Under the pieces are notes generated by a model. The model was not told the DNA's origin, ran no database searches, and saw nothing but the letters and a program-made list of their open reading frames with translations. A stretch of DNA of 64,000 bases from Acorus gramineus (lineage: Eukaryota > Streptophyta > Magnoliopsida > Acorales > Acoraceae), in assembly GCA_030737835.1 (NCBI GenBank), contig CM060851.1:620001-684000 (forward strand), in the 5' to 3' direction. Shown in pieces: positions 35,201 to 46,963 of this stretch (its first letter is position 1; each line of letters starts with the position of its first letter). The translations under genes and the position numbers were made by a program.

Positions 35201-37342
35201 CAATTCGTGATTTTCATGACTAATTGCAAAACACCATGTTTACTATGTCAATTATTATGGATTCTGACATATATGTTTTTAATAGCAGAGTCTATTGTGG
35301 TCATCCTCTTGTTTCTTAACACTTAAGTTTTTTTTCTCTTGATCATTACTTCTTTTTTTTTTTCAAGTCTTGCCCCTTGATAGATTTTCGCTCTGTAACA
35401 GCACCTGATTCTATTTTTTGATCATTTGATTTTTTTTCCTTCCAATTTTGCCCCTTTGCACAGGTTTCTGCTCTTGTATTGGTTTTGATTGCTCTTGCTG
35501 GAGCTGCTCTAGGATACTGGTTTGTGCGGAAATTTGTTCTTTCAGAAGATGGCAGTGTTGATGCTGGTATAGCTCAGTTTGTGAAGTGGGCAATGCGTAT
35601 TCTTGCAACAATGTTTATTTTCCTGGTATACGCTTTTTCCTGGTTTCACACTATATTTACCTCATTAGTTCTAATGGGCTGCATGATTCTTTAATTTTAT
35701 TAACCCATCCTCAAGTACTTTTTTTTTATGTCCACTTTTTGCCATTCATTACCAGAGCAGTATGGATCATCTTCTGGCAGGTGCTGCTTACACTGCTTGT
35801 TGGTGTGTCTGCTTTCTTATTAATTTCAAGATGCCACGTTCATACTTGTAAGTCCCTCACCTTTACTCTAGAATTAACTACCTCCAATTTATTTTTAAAC
35901 TGTTATAATTGATTGAGATTATTCATTCACATATCAACGCAGACAGCGAACACCATTTCTGGATACAAATGCACGACAGAGAAGGGATAGGCAGGTATCT
36001 GTGGGTCACAGACGTACTGAATTCTTAAGCCCGTCAACTAGAAGGAATCCAACGAGACCGGCTCTGGAGAATTCAGAAGCTCCATTTGCTTGGTCACCTA
36101 ATAGAAACTCGAGGATGGCTACATGGCAGACCCCGAATGGCCAACATGCCTGGTCTGATTCACCCACTAGAGGTACAAAACGTGACTTATCAAGTTTTAC
36201 ACTTATCATATGTTGTATGTGTAACTTACTGATTCACCCACTAGAGGTACAAAACGTGACTTGTCATCAAGTTTACACTATCATATGATGTATGTGTAAC
36301 TTACATTTGATTGCAACACCTAAATCATCTAGAATTTTTTTTCCCAAGTGAGAGGGATTTAGTGATAACCTCTTAAGTTGGGTTTCATACTTCCATATCC
36401 AATGGAATTGAAATCTCATATCATATGAATTGATGTCTTGGTTCCAGATAGATGGACAAGGCTTGTTGGTGTCATCTAGCAAAGGTGGTATCCAAATCTA
36501 TTCAGATGCAATATATGATATCCAAATTCAGTAAAAATATTCATCAGATATGGATATATTTATTTGGAATGCATACTGCAATAGCCAAATCTGTACCCGA
36601 ATATGTTCAGATGCAATATATGATGTCTCAATCTGTATCCAAATCTGAAAATGTTGTAAAGTTCTGAATTTTGGATTTGGATGTGGATTTTTTTCTTCTG
36701 ATAATTGACATGCCTACTTTTCATGATATGTTTGCTATAAAGGCCTGAAAAATCATAAGAGTTCTAACAGGTCCTTGTCACATTCAAATAACTATAAAAC
36801 TATGCTTCTGCTGTGTTTGGACATGAAAAACTACGCAAGGACGCGTTCTCTGAAAGTTTGCATTTGCACACTTAATGAATCTGCTCCATTTTTTCATCCT
36901 TACTGCAGGTGTCATCCATTCATCTCGTAATCTGGGATCAGATTTCCGTCAGAGAAACTCCTACGCATCCCCCAATCAGTTGATGCGTTGCGAACAGAAC
37001 CACTCATCCCCTCAACAGGTGACAACAAACGACTTCCTACATGAACACTATCCATCGATCATCCACAACACCCCTGACCGGCGCAGGTTCACCAAAGAAG
37101 AATGGGACGAGTTCACCCGTGACTCGACCCAGCAAGCCCTAGCCGTTTTAGCTTCCACTCCACAGTTCGTTGATTGGTTCGTAGATAATGCCAATCACTT
37201 GAAGCTTGAAGAGACCTATGATGACGATGACGGCGACCACAACAGCAATGACTCGAATGAGGATGACAATGGTTCTCAATCGGATTCTTCGGAGGGTACT
37301 GTGGTGGAGAATGGAGGGACTGGGTTTTTGAATTGGTTTTGA
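32258..37342 (+). CDS. NEMP/TMEM194 family nuclear-envelope protein (plant PNET2 type)
   Basis: Ten exons: 32258-32357, 33615-33837, 33981-34135, 34218-34363, 34528-34590, 34710-34802, 35464-35625, 35756-35847, 35943-36172, 36909-37342. They give 565 residues in frame. An N-terminal signal peptide (about 1-27, Ser/Leu/Phe-rich) precedes a lumenal domain with cysteines (CFHW, MCECGN). Then come about five hydrophobic helices (e.g. LGIGFILLLVAP, ALGVMLVILVVL, ALVLVLIALAGAALGY, MRILATMFIF). The long hydrophilic tail, rich in Arg/Ser then acidic Asp/Asn/Ser, is probably nucleoplasmic. The motif GMKLLPGGRKNMLY and overall layout fit the NEMP (formerly DUF2215) family; plant members are nuclear-envelope proteins linked to genome organisation. 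That assignment is from memory of the family, so subtype is less sure than the gene model. Exon 9's donor region is duplicated downstream. Confidence 0.82.
36157..36304. repeat. 74-bp tandem duplication across an exon/intron boundary
   Basis: GATTCACCCACTAGAGGTAC begins at 36157 and again at 36231, and both copies run on to TATGTGTAACTTAC. The unit contains the last 16 bases of NEMP-gene exon 9 and its GT donor, so a second identical donor context (ACTAGAG/GTAC) lies 74 bp downstream. Confidence 0.9.
36430..36700. repeat. ATCCAAAT/ATCCGAAT-rich repeat in last NEMP intron
   Basis: TATTCAGATGCAATATATGAT (36500) and GTTCAGATGCAATATATGAT (36610) recur about 110 bp apart, amid TATCCAAAT blocks. 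A similar ATCCGAA-rich region lies in the EGY2 intron at 27640-28000. This looks like fragments of one dispersed repeat. Confidence 0.45.
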
Positions 37343-37938
37343 AAGTTGGAGGCTCAAGCGGTATCATTTTCTGGTCCTTTTTTTTTTTTTATTAACTGAA
37401 AATATTGAGGCATTTATATCTCAAATTCTTGTATAGTGTGACTAATTTGTCAGTTGAAAAGGATGGGAAATATTTTTGTTGATTTGTATACTAATCGATT
37501 CAAACATGGTATCACTATCATGCACTGGAAGAACACCATTGTGAAGCATGTTTATTTTCTTTTGGTTTCTGTGGGTTCACTTGGGGCTGCTCAGTGCATT
37601 CTGCTTGTAAAAAATATCATCCATGGCCAAAAATTTTAAAAATTGTCTTAAAATTTGTTTATCATCTTAAAAATATCTGTATTGATGTCTTAGAGACAAA
37701 ATTTGATGTGTTTTATTTAAACAAATTAGCATGATGGTATACTGAATACCTAATATATTTTCAACAACTTCACCCATTTTATGTTTTTATCATAGTAGCT
37801 TTTGGAAACTCTTTTTGGAAAGTAACTTTTCAAGGGATTATATATTATTGTTAAATATATTGGAAAAGCTTTTTTTCAGTTTTGATTGGTTTTGAAAAGC
37901 TATTTTACATTGTTTATAATTTAAAGTTATTTTTTAAA

Positions 37939-38577
37939 GGGTTACATTTGAGTCTCTATAAACATCTACAAATCCATATAAGTCTTTGCAAGCTTGGAGT
38001 CGGACATACAGGTCTTTTAAACTGTTATGGTGGGTCAATTTAATTTATAGGTTAATTTTTTATCCAATTTGATTATATATTATCGTAATATTCCATCTGT
38101 GTGAAATTAAACACTCATATAAATAACTTAAAAAATAGAAAAAAACATATATATCCTTTTAAATGACCATCCTGCCTTTGATCAAACTCATTTTCACTTT
38201 TTTTTCTTTTGCGGATTTTGACTTTATTGTTGCGTACTACTCCATTATTATTATTTTTTGTTTTTATTTCAAACAATTATAATTATGAAGATGATTTTGT
38301 TTATGTATTATATTTATTATATTATAGATATTACTTAGATTTTTTGTTTTACATTTTGATGAGGTGATTACACAAATTAAAAGGCTCATATTAATCACCA
38401 TGTTGTATAAAATCACGCCCATGGTGGATTTTAACCATGATAGGTTAAAAAATGATTTAACAGTAGGGATGTATTAGATATTTTTTGTGTTTCTAGGGAT
38501 GTAATTGTCCTATCTCAAATTTACAAGGATTTATATGGATTTATAGATGTTTATAAGGACTCAAACATCTTTAACCC
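37939..38577. mobile_element. Mutator-like MITE with perfect 9-bp target duplication
   Basis: TTTTTTAAA occurs at 37930-37938 and again at 38578-38586. Between them lies a 639-bp element starting GGGTTACATTTGAGTCTCTA and ending with the inverse-like GACTCAAACATCTTTAACCC. The terminal inverted repeats extend about 65 bp (TATAAACATCTACAAATCCA on the left, matched in inverse on the right). A 9-bp duplication with long inverted repeats is the Mutator-like signature. No coding content. Confidence 0.88.
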
Positions 38578-38699
38578 TTTTTTAAAATATTTTTCCTCCA
38601 AAAAAAAAAAACTGCCATCATTTGGAGCATTGCAAGCATGTTTAGCTTAAATGTGATTTCTATAAAAGGATCATTCAAACTTGTTTTCAAACCCTGTAT

Positions 38700-39075
38700 T
38701 AGTAACTAATTGTATCCCCCCCCCCCCCCCGAAATTTTTTTTAAAGTGTTTTTTAGTTCTCGAGGCAGTGTCTTTAGTCCCTTGAAGCGGACGTTTACTG
38801 TGTTTGTTAAAAATACCAAAAATCCCTCTGGCCAATTTTAGTACGTTGTTAACACTCTTAAGTATATTATTAAATATTTACAATACACTGTTAACACTTA
38901 TTAATACATTGTTAACTTTTATAAAATATTAACAAGCGATAAGGGGTATTTTTAGTATTTTTGAAGAAGAGACTAATGGCATCCTTTTCAAGGACCTAAA
39001 TTTATGGATCTAAAAAAACTTGAAAATTTTTAGGGATCTAAAAATAAATCATCCCCTCCCCCCCCCCCCCCCCAA
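38700..39075. repeat. MITE-like segment bounded by poly(C) runs
   Basis: C runs of 16 bases sit at 38716-38731 and 39058-39073. Between them, AAAAATACCAAAAATCCCTC is imperfectly inverse to GGGGTATTTTTAGTATTTTTG, and GTTAACACT-type units repeat. This could be a MITE with AT-rich interior; ends are not resolved. Confidence 0.4.
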
Positions 39076-42000
39076 AAAAAAAAAAAAAAAAAGAGAAGGG
39101 GTGGGGGTGTTAAGAAAAATCCTTTACGGGGCTCCTATATTGAACAACCAATATATAACATATTATTAACATAAATAAAAAAAAAATCAGTTAAGATAAG
39201 AACATTCTTCAATGTTTGAAAAATTAGAAAAAAAGAAAAGTGAGTCCCATCACTATAGCACATAAATCATCTAAGATTATGAATATTGTTAAACTATTTA
39301 TAAATGTGTTCAGATAAAGAAAAGAATGTAAAAATTTCTATGTTTTTTTTTGGATGTGAGGATGATACGATTAGGATTATAAGTTTTAAATAAAACTAAA
39401 TGAGCGTTCAGATTTTGAAAGTATTAAAAGCATAGTTTAATGAAAGTTCAGGAGATATCTATGTTCGGGAGATATCTAAAATGCATTATTTTCTATAACA
39501 TTCATGAAAGTTCAGGGTAAAGTGTGACCATGATGGGTTGGGGATGATCTAAGACAAGCAATTATTGGAACCCCTCACAGTTTGGTTTTTTTTATTGGAG
39601 CCTAAATGCAATCACTCAAGCCCTCCCAATAATATCATTGAAGAGTCCAAAAATGGGGCCTTCAATGGTTGCTGATAAAAATGGCAAGAAATCTCTTTTT
39701 TTATTTTTTTTTTCCTTATCTTTTTTTGATTGGATGACATGAAAATGAGTGCAACTTGGTCACTGAAAAATGGCAAAAATGCATCTTATCTTCAAAATCA
39801 GAATCAATGAGAGAAGACAAATAGATTATCTGTTGTTTTCATTTGATGCCCAGAAAGGAAAATAAATTTAAAAAATACAATAAAATATGGAAGATGAGGA
39901 CCCCCACTGAAAGAACTTTTGTTTGATGGGGATATTAATGGCATCTCCATTGTTTTTTTTTTTTTTTTAACTCATGAAATCATCTGTTACTGATAAACTA
40001 ATAAGCAACTAAAATTTTGTCTATTGAATAAACAAGATTTATAATAACGGTGTGGAATATAGTAGTAGCTTTCATTACTGATTAATTTTTTTTTTGTTTT
40101 TTTTTTTTGGGGGGGGGGGGGAGAACTCTTGTAATTGAGAGATAATCATTTCTTTTCCTTGCTTTGATAGACCCCTCCTCTATCAAAGTTCTATGTTTTT
40201 GTTTTCTTGGTTTATGCATGTTTCCTTTATTAATAATATTGAGGCTATGCCTACACTTTATAAAAAAAAAACAAAAAAGATTTATAATAAAAAAATCCTA
40301 CAAAATTTACAAAAAAAAAAAAAAAAGGTCAGGATATTTTATTAAAAAAAGCTATATTTACATGAAATTCTCTCCTAAAGATGGATTACATGTGAACAGT
40401 TTGAAATCAAATTATTTGAAACATGACATTCACTGAAGGACAATATTACATACAGTTTTGCATGCAGCTCCACCTGAAACTCCTTGTGTGATTTTTTCAG
40501 TGTATATTCCATGTAATGATAATGAAACATACTACTTCATAAAAAAAAAAAAGAATATATATATGGATGAATTGTATTAGAATTGAGCATTTTTTTTTGG
40601 GTATCTAAAAAAATTGTTGAGGGCTCTTTCAAGTCTCAAAATCCCCATAAGTTTGATTGAACGGAGGGGACACTGCTCCCATTTGTGGGGTTCAGATATC
40701 AATTGATTCAATTCCTTCCAAGTGAAAAGAATGAGGGATGATATTACGTATATCCCTTTTTTTAGTTTAAATTCCAGTCTACATGTATGTATTTGAATTT
40801 TTAAAAATAGCATTCATCTAATGAGTTATTTACTTTTGTAAAAAATGAAGCACATACTTCAATTAATTATATGAATGTATTTATAGAAAATAAAAATTTG
40901 AATATATGTTCAGTTGATTTTTTATCAACATATATATGATTGGATTTGAGTCTAGAAAAAAAATTGTGTAACTGCATATATTTTTCTTTGGGTTGATTTA
41001 TATGAGTCTAATCCATGTGTGTTAACTCTTATCGATTTGAGTCCATGTTTATTTTAATAGGAATTATATAATTCATTAGGGTTTTTCAAAACAAAATACG
41101 GATGATAACAATTATACATACACATTTACACATTAAAGTAGGGATCATCGAATGATATAGAATTAGAGTATATAATATATACACATTTACAGAGATTTGA
41201 CTAAATTTTTGGACTTGCATGGCACATGCAAGTGGACAGGAAATATACACGTAGGTGATCGCCCAAATATGAAAATATTATATATATAATATAATAAAAA
41301 AATGAAGGGAAGTGGGGGACTACATTCACCCAACCCAATCAACAAAGTCCAATAATTCTCACAGATTCTCTGCAATTGCAAACCCTTCACATGGTTGTAA
41401 TATTATAAAGTTGCCAATCCCCAATTGGTGCCCAAATTTAATTCCAGTGTTGTAGAAGAATCCATTCTGGCTTTCTTTTCCAGTTTTTTTCCCTCTTACA
41501 ATTCATCAGTGAATCCACTAGGAATAAAAACAAGATGCATATATCTATGGGCAGTGAATATAAAATAATATCATAATTCATAAGCATACAAAAATGTTAT
41601 CAAACATATGGTGTGGACAGCGCTTCAGATATTCATGCATGAATCATTGCATGCCAGTATTTTGAATAATTCACGCTGCATGGATTTCTTCAGAACCATT
41701 ATGTTGACCTACACCATCCATTATTTGATGTGATATTTGTTTATGTAAAATTGAAAATGTAGATATCAATATATCATTAAAAACTAGGGATTGATTTGAT
41801 AAGGAAATAAGTGTTAAAATAAAGAGTAATTATGGTGATAAGTAAGTGAGATGACAGTTTATTCTCGTTTGATATAAAAAATAATTGGAATAAACTATGG
41901 ACAGTTATCCTGATTGTGAAATAAAAATGTGGATATTTTGTTTTACCTAAAGGTTGAGATAGCATTTATCTTCATTTTATCCAAATTTTGACAAATGTAA

Positions 42001-43685
42001 ATATGAACAAAATTGATGGACTTTTTATCCCCTAAAATTATGATAACTTATCATCAAAGCATTATCCTCTCGCCAAACTAGCCTTAATAATATTAACAGG
42101 AACAAAACTAGGGTCTGTTTAGGATCACTTAAAAAAGGTGATTCCGCTTTTAATTAAACAGAAAGCTAAAAAGTGTTCCCAAACGCATTCTAAAAAGCAA
42201 ATTTAATTAAAAAGTTACTTACAACTTTTAGTACAAAAATTTTATTTTTTAAAAAGCGAGCTTTTCATGAATCAAGTCTATTTAAATTACTTTATTTAAA
42301 ATCTTATTTTTTAAATGTATTTTCAAACGAAAAATAAATAATCTTCGTGCATGTATTAACATAATCTTGTGTGTCAAAATGATTATAATTAAAAAGCTAA
42401 ATAAAAAAAACTTTAAATTAAACTCATTGTCACATTTTAAGTGCTCATCATTTCTACTGAATTTGATAAAAATGTGATGGTCATTATTTTATCAACACCT
42501 ACTTGAAAGACATTTAAAAATCTCTCTCATAACAAGATGCACATATGATCTTTTCCATTAAAAAAAAGGCTTTTATATAGAAAATGGAGTTGTTGTGTTA
42601 AGAGTCAGGAGACTATTAAGACAAGCTTGTAAGAAACGTGTACATATCAAATATTTAATAAGACATAAATTAATTATTTTAAAATATAGTTTTTATAGAT
42701 AAAAAGTCAAACAATTATATTAGTCGCATGCCATATCTAAGTTTTTCACGTGCGAATATAATTAATTAGGGATTTGTCTGATACAATAGATTAATTAATC
42801 AATATCACCTTAAAAATCATTAAAAAAAAAAAAAGCTAAGTGGGAGGGAGCATTGTTGTGTTGCTTGTATATATGGCCCCTTGTTATTTTTTTTTGAATG
42901 CTGTGTGGCCTACTGATAGCTAGAGATCTATTCGTTTTTTTTTGTATTATATAATGCATTATTTCATTGTTTCAACATATTATTTGATAGTCTAATAAAT
43001 GTATGATAGGGTGGGATTAGTAAAGAAAATTAAATTAAATTGAACGCTCATAACTCGGGATGTTTTGCAATTCTAACAATAGTTTAAAAGCAGCCCCCAA
43101 CCGATTATACACTATGATAAATTGATAATATTATATACTCACTTAGGATATCATAATGTATACTATATTATCGTAATGTATGAAAATTAAATTTTATTTA
43201 AAAAAAAAATAGTGTATTTTAATATATATTTTATTTTTTTTATAATAATATCTACTTCAACTGGTGTATATTGCTTTAATGTTGTGTTTTGAAAGCGTTG
43301 TTTCAACGTGTCTATAAACACAAGAACAAATGATTGTGCACCTTATTAGTAGATCGACAACGTGAATGTTCAATTTTCGTTTGGTTAGACTTGGATATCA
43401 TCAGTACCATTAATATCGAATTGTATAATTTATAAATCGAACTACACAATTAATTGTTTAATATAAATGTTATTCTTTTGTATTTATAAATCATATAATT
43501 CATAATATCAGTAGTACTCAAGTATAACCGGATACTGACAAAAAAAAATATAATTAAATACAAACTATCTCATAGTCTCTTTCTCTCTTATGAGTTTAAA
43601 ATGATACATATAAATTATTTTTATAAATGATGACCAAATCTAAAATATACATGTATAAACTTTTTTTTTTCCTATAAGAAACAAA
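39076..43685. other. Gene desert, AT-rich
   Basis: I find no exon-like frame. It contains poly(T)/poly(G) at 40086-40121, an AT-rich family member at 40740-40990, and a MITE-like foldback beginning near 42110 (TCACTTAAAAAAGGTGATTCCGC..TTCCCAAACGCATTC). Everything else is AT-rich with no recognisable feature. Confidence 0.55.
40740..40990. repeat. AT-rich dispersed family member
   Basis: Runs from ATTACGTATATCCCTTTTTTTAG to AAAAAATTGTGTAACTGCAT, with TAATGAGTTATTTACTTTTG, ATGAATGTATTTATAGAAAAT and ATTGGATTTGAGTC in the same order as the copy nested at 30310-30595. Confidence 0.65.
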
Positions 43686-43689
43686 AGAA

Positions 43690-44175
43690 TTAAGAAAGGA
43701 TCACTGATCAGACGGACACGATTGGTTGATCATTGGAAGTCCTCCTCCGGAAGGTGGGTCCCAGATTCCTGCCCAGTCACGTCATCAAAATAGTAAATGA
43801 CTGAAATGCCCCTCGCACCATCGCACGTTCCCAAAAATCCGGTCGGTGTATGGGACAATGGGGTGGGTGAAAGGTTCCCGTGACTCGAGGCGTGGTTTAA
43901 ACTATGTGTACCGCAGTTGAAGAAGCCAACGGACGGTCGTGATCGCGTATTTCTGTTCGTTGAAACGGAGGTAACCTTAAACTGAAGTCACCACAAGTGA
44001 AGAAACCGCTAAAGTAACCGCTAAAGATGATGCGATCTCTTCAGATTCAAAAAGGCACGGCACACGAAAAATGAGTCAGAGAATGCAGAACTCCGCTTTA
44101 ACTTGCTATCGCTTTTACCTTCACACGGCAAGGAGTTGGGAGACTCTTATAAATAACCCCCTGCGCCAAAGAAAT
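43690..44175 (+). promoter_or_regulatory. Isolated promoter-like GC-rich island
   Basis: A stretch markedly richer in G+C than the surrounding desert carries a CCAAT-like ATTGGTTGATCATTGG (about 43720). It also has CACGTCAT at about 43778 (bZIP/ACGT core), ATGAGTCAG at about 44071 (GCN4-like), and TATAAATA at 44148-44155 followed by CCCCCTGCGCC. The order and spacing resemble a plant promoter pointing right. The sequence then turns abruptly into an AT-rich repeat. No coding exon follows within reach; the next gene start is 46964. It may be a remote promoter/leader of the CAT gene, a non-coding transcript promoter, or a relic. Confidence 0.45.
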
Positions 44176-44194
44176 TTCATATTATTTTAGGATA

Positions 44195-44770
44195 ATGTTA
44201 TTTACCGTCCATTTTTTTCAATCTACGTGTGTATTTTAAATTATTTAAAAATAGTACACTTTATAAACATATTTTTGTATAAAAAATAATGCATAAATTG
44301 CACGGATGCATTTATAACATATTTTTACAAAAAAATAATACATACACTTTAATGAATTACACGGATGCATTTATAAAATATAAAAAAAAATTAAATTGAT
44401 GCATATACCTTGTGAATTTGAGTATATGCTTCGACGATTTTTTATCAATACATATAAGACTACAATTAGGACTAAAAAAAAACTTTGTAAGAGCACTGAT
44501 TAAATTATGAGTGCTGTTACACTTAGTTTTTTCTCAATGCAAAACATAGTCCTATATACCACGTTAGAAATCCAGTGAAACATATACTTCGTTAGATGTT
44601 GTATATATCACATTAAATATTTTTTTACACTTGCTAAGAATTAGTTCATTCAACTCGAAATGAAGCGATATACACTTTTTATCAAAGCATATATCTCATT
44701 AGATGATATTTATTTTAAAAAAAAAAAAACATGTGAGGTCTCAATTTTGATTGATAAATGTGATTGGGTC
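44195..44770. repeat. Two adjacent AT-rich family copies
   Basis: The first is 44195-44505 (ATGTTATTTACCGTCC to CTAAAAAAAAACTTTGTAAG) and the second is 44515-44770 (CTGTTACACTTAGTTTTTTC to about GATTGGGTCTGACATTTTT). The second shows the fullest landmark set: CCACGTTAGAAATCCAGTGAAAC, CATATACTTCGTTAGATG, ATTCAACTCGAAATGAAGCG, CATATATCTCATTAGATG. Confidence 0.7.
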
Positions 44771-46963
44771 TGACATTTTTCTTAAATTATTCTACTCTCT
44801 ACTAACTTATATAGACACAATGTCATAGCATGTATGTACATGTGGGACTAGTAAGCTATTGAACTTAATGGATATGATAATGTAAATCTGGATCATCTTC
44901 CAACATATTTGTGCAAATGTTTTGAGACCACAAGATCCTATTTTCTAAAATTAGGAAAAAATCCATAACAAACTAATCATAATCCTTTAAAACACCCAAA
45001 AATAGGTCGAGAAGTTGAGAAAGTATAATACAAGAAAAACTAAAATATTTATATTTAGGCTACAATGTAAGTCCACAAAATCACAATTTCATGGTGAATT
45101 CTCCCTTTGTTTATTAAAGGTAATATACTCTCTGGCTGAAAAAGTTTCAACACCCTGATCTATTTCATATTCTATATATTTGTCACACACTAGTCACTAA
45201 TAAATAAAAGATGGATGAAAATGTATTTCATATTATCATTTAACAAGAGAGCTAATACACTCGGTTCATTTGATAATCCTGTCTACAGTGCAATACATGA
45301 TTATGCTATTGCAACATTGTGCTATCATTAGACACCTCTTCTAACCAAGAGATTGATGACATGCGACACCCCCATCTTCTTGTTTTTGTTTTATTTTTCT
45401 TTTCTTGTTTTGCTCTCTATTCTCCCCCCTTTTAGAGTTTATAATTCAAATTTAGAAATGAAATCAGATAGCAAATATTTACTTTTTTCTATAAAAAAAA
45501 AAAAAAAAAACATTGCACAATCATAGTGCATTGAACTGTGAATTTTTTGTATTTTTTCAAAAAAATATATTAGTGTAACTTAGTATATACTTCAATTCTT
45601 ATAAGAGCATCTCTAAGCACTATTCAAATCTCCAAATTTGGAGAATGGTTTGCTCCAATCACCCTCCGAATAGATCTTCAAAATTTGAGATTTTGATTTT
45701 GGTTTTCAAATTTGGAGGTCACTTCAAAATCACTATTTACTTTTTAAATACTTAAAATCTCCTCAAATTTACAAATTTAGAATTCATTTTATATCCTTTT
45801 AAGTAAAAAATTTACTAATTTAAAAATAACTTCTAAATTATTTAATATTAGACTCATTTTAAAGGTCTCAATGAGACAATTTTAATGGTATAATTTTTGA
45901 TAAAATTGATTAATATTAATAACAGTTATTAATGAGTTTTGATATAATATTAAAAATAATATTAATTAGAGGAAAAAAAATGGAAGGGACGGTTAGAATG
46001 CAAATATCCTCCAAATATGCAGGTTTACAATGGATATGCTCCAACAATATCTACTTCAATGCACTAATTATTTTTTTTAAATAAAAGAAAATTGGTATTT
46101 AGAGCACCTTCATTCATGTATCCAAATTTAAATTTGATTAAATATCACCCAAAAATTTATCCAATCATTTACCCATATTCATACAAAATTAAACTTCTAT
46201 TCGAAATTTTATCCAAAAATAATGAAAAAACTCAAATGTTTACCCAAATGTTTTATTATAGGAAATAACTTGACATCATTTCCTTTTAACAGGTAGATGG
46301 GGGGCAATTAAGAAAATGAAACATTGATAGATACAAAACTATAAAAAAAACATTCAAAGGGAAAACCATTTTTTGTTCTTTCACCGGAGTGTCCACACAA
46401 GAAATTCGAGAGAAAGCTGGGTGAAAAGATTCAACCATGGATTTGTACGCCGACCCCTCCAACATAAACCGCAGGCCTTCTCTCCCTCTCATATAGATTC
46501 TCGGTCAGCCCGGGCAGACTCCCATCCCCTCCCTCTCTTCTCCCGTCCCTTCCTCTCTTCTTCTCCGGTCAGCCTGGGCAGGCCTAAGGACTTCAACCTC
46601 CGTTCTTTGCTTGCACGAAAGGGAGACCGAGTGGGGGAGAGAGGGGTTTCTCTATTGATTGAATGGGTCTGATTGAAATTTAGATTTTTTTTTTTTTGTT
46701 GTTGTTGAATATAAAGGCTTTATCTTTCTTTTTGGGTGAAACCCAATTTGAGAGGGTTCTCTGTCTCTGGGTTTGATTGAAGATTGGATTTTTATTGGAT
46801 TGGAAGCTCTGTTTTGAATTTCTGGAGAAAACCCATTTGAGGATTGATCGTTTTGAGGGTTCGTTTGATTAAAGATTGGAGTTTTATTTGGGGGAGAAGC
46901 TTTTTCTGGTTTATCAGAGAAAAGCCATTTGAGGGATTGATTGATTTGAGTTAGGGAGAAGAG
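44771..46963. other. Upstream region of the CAT gene
   Basis: Mostly AT-rich. A MITE-like segment lies at about 45604-46030 (starts GAGCATCTCTAAGCACTATTC; contains TCCAAATTTGGAG palindromes), and a related piece starts at about 46100 (AGAGCACCTTCATTCATG). From about 46370 the sequence becomes pyrimidine-rich (CCCTCTCTTCTCCCGTCC), consistent with the CAT leader. GGTCAGCC.GGGCAG occurs twice there (46502 and 46566), and AAACCCA(A/T)TTTGAG-type repeats follow. Confidence 0.45.
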
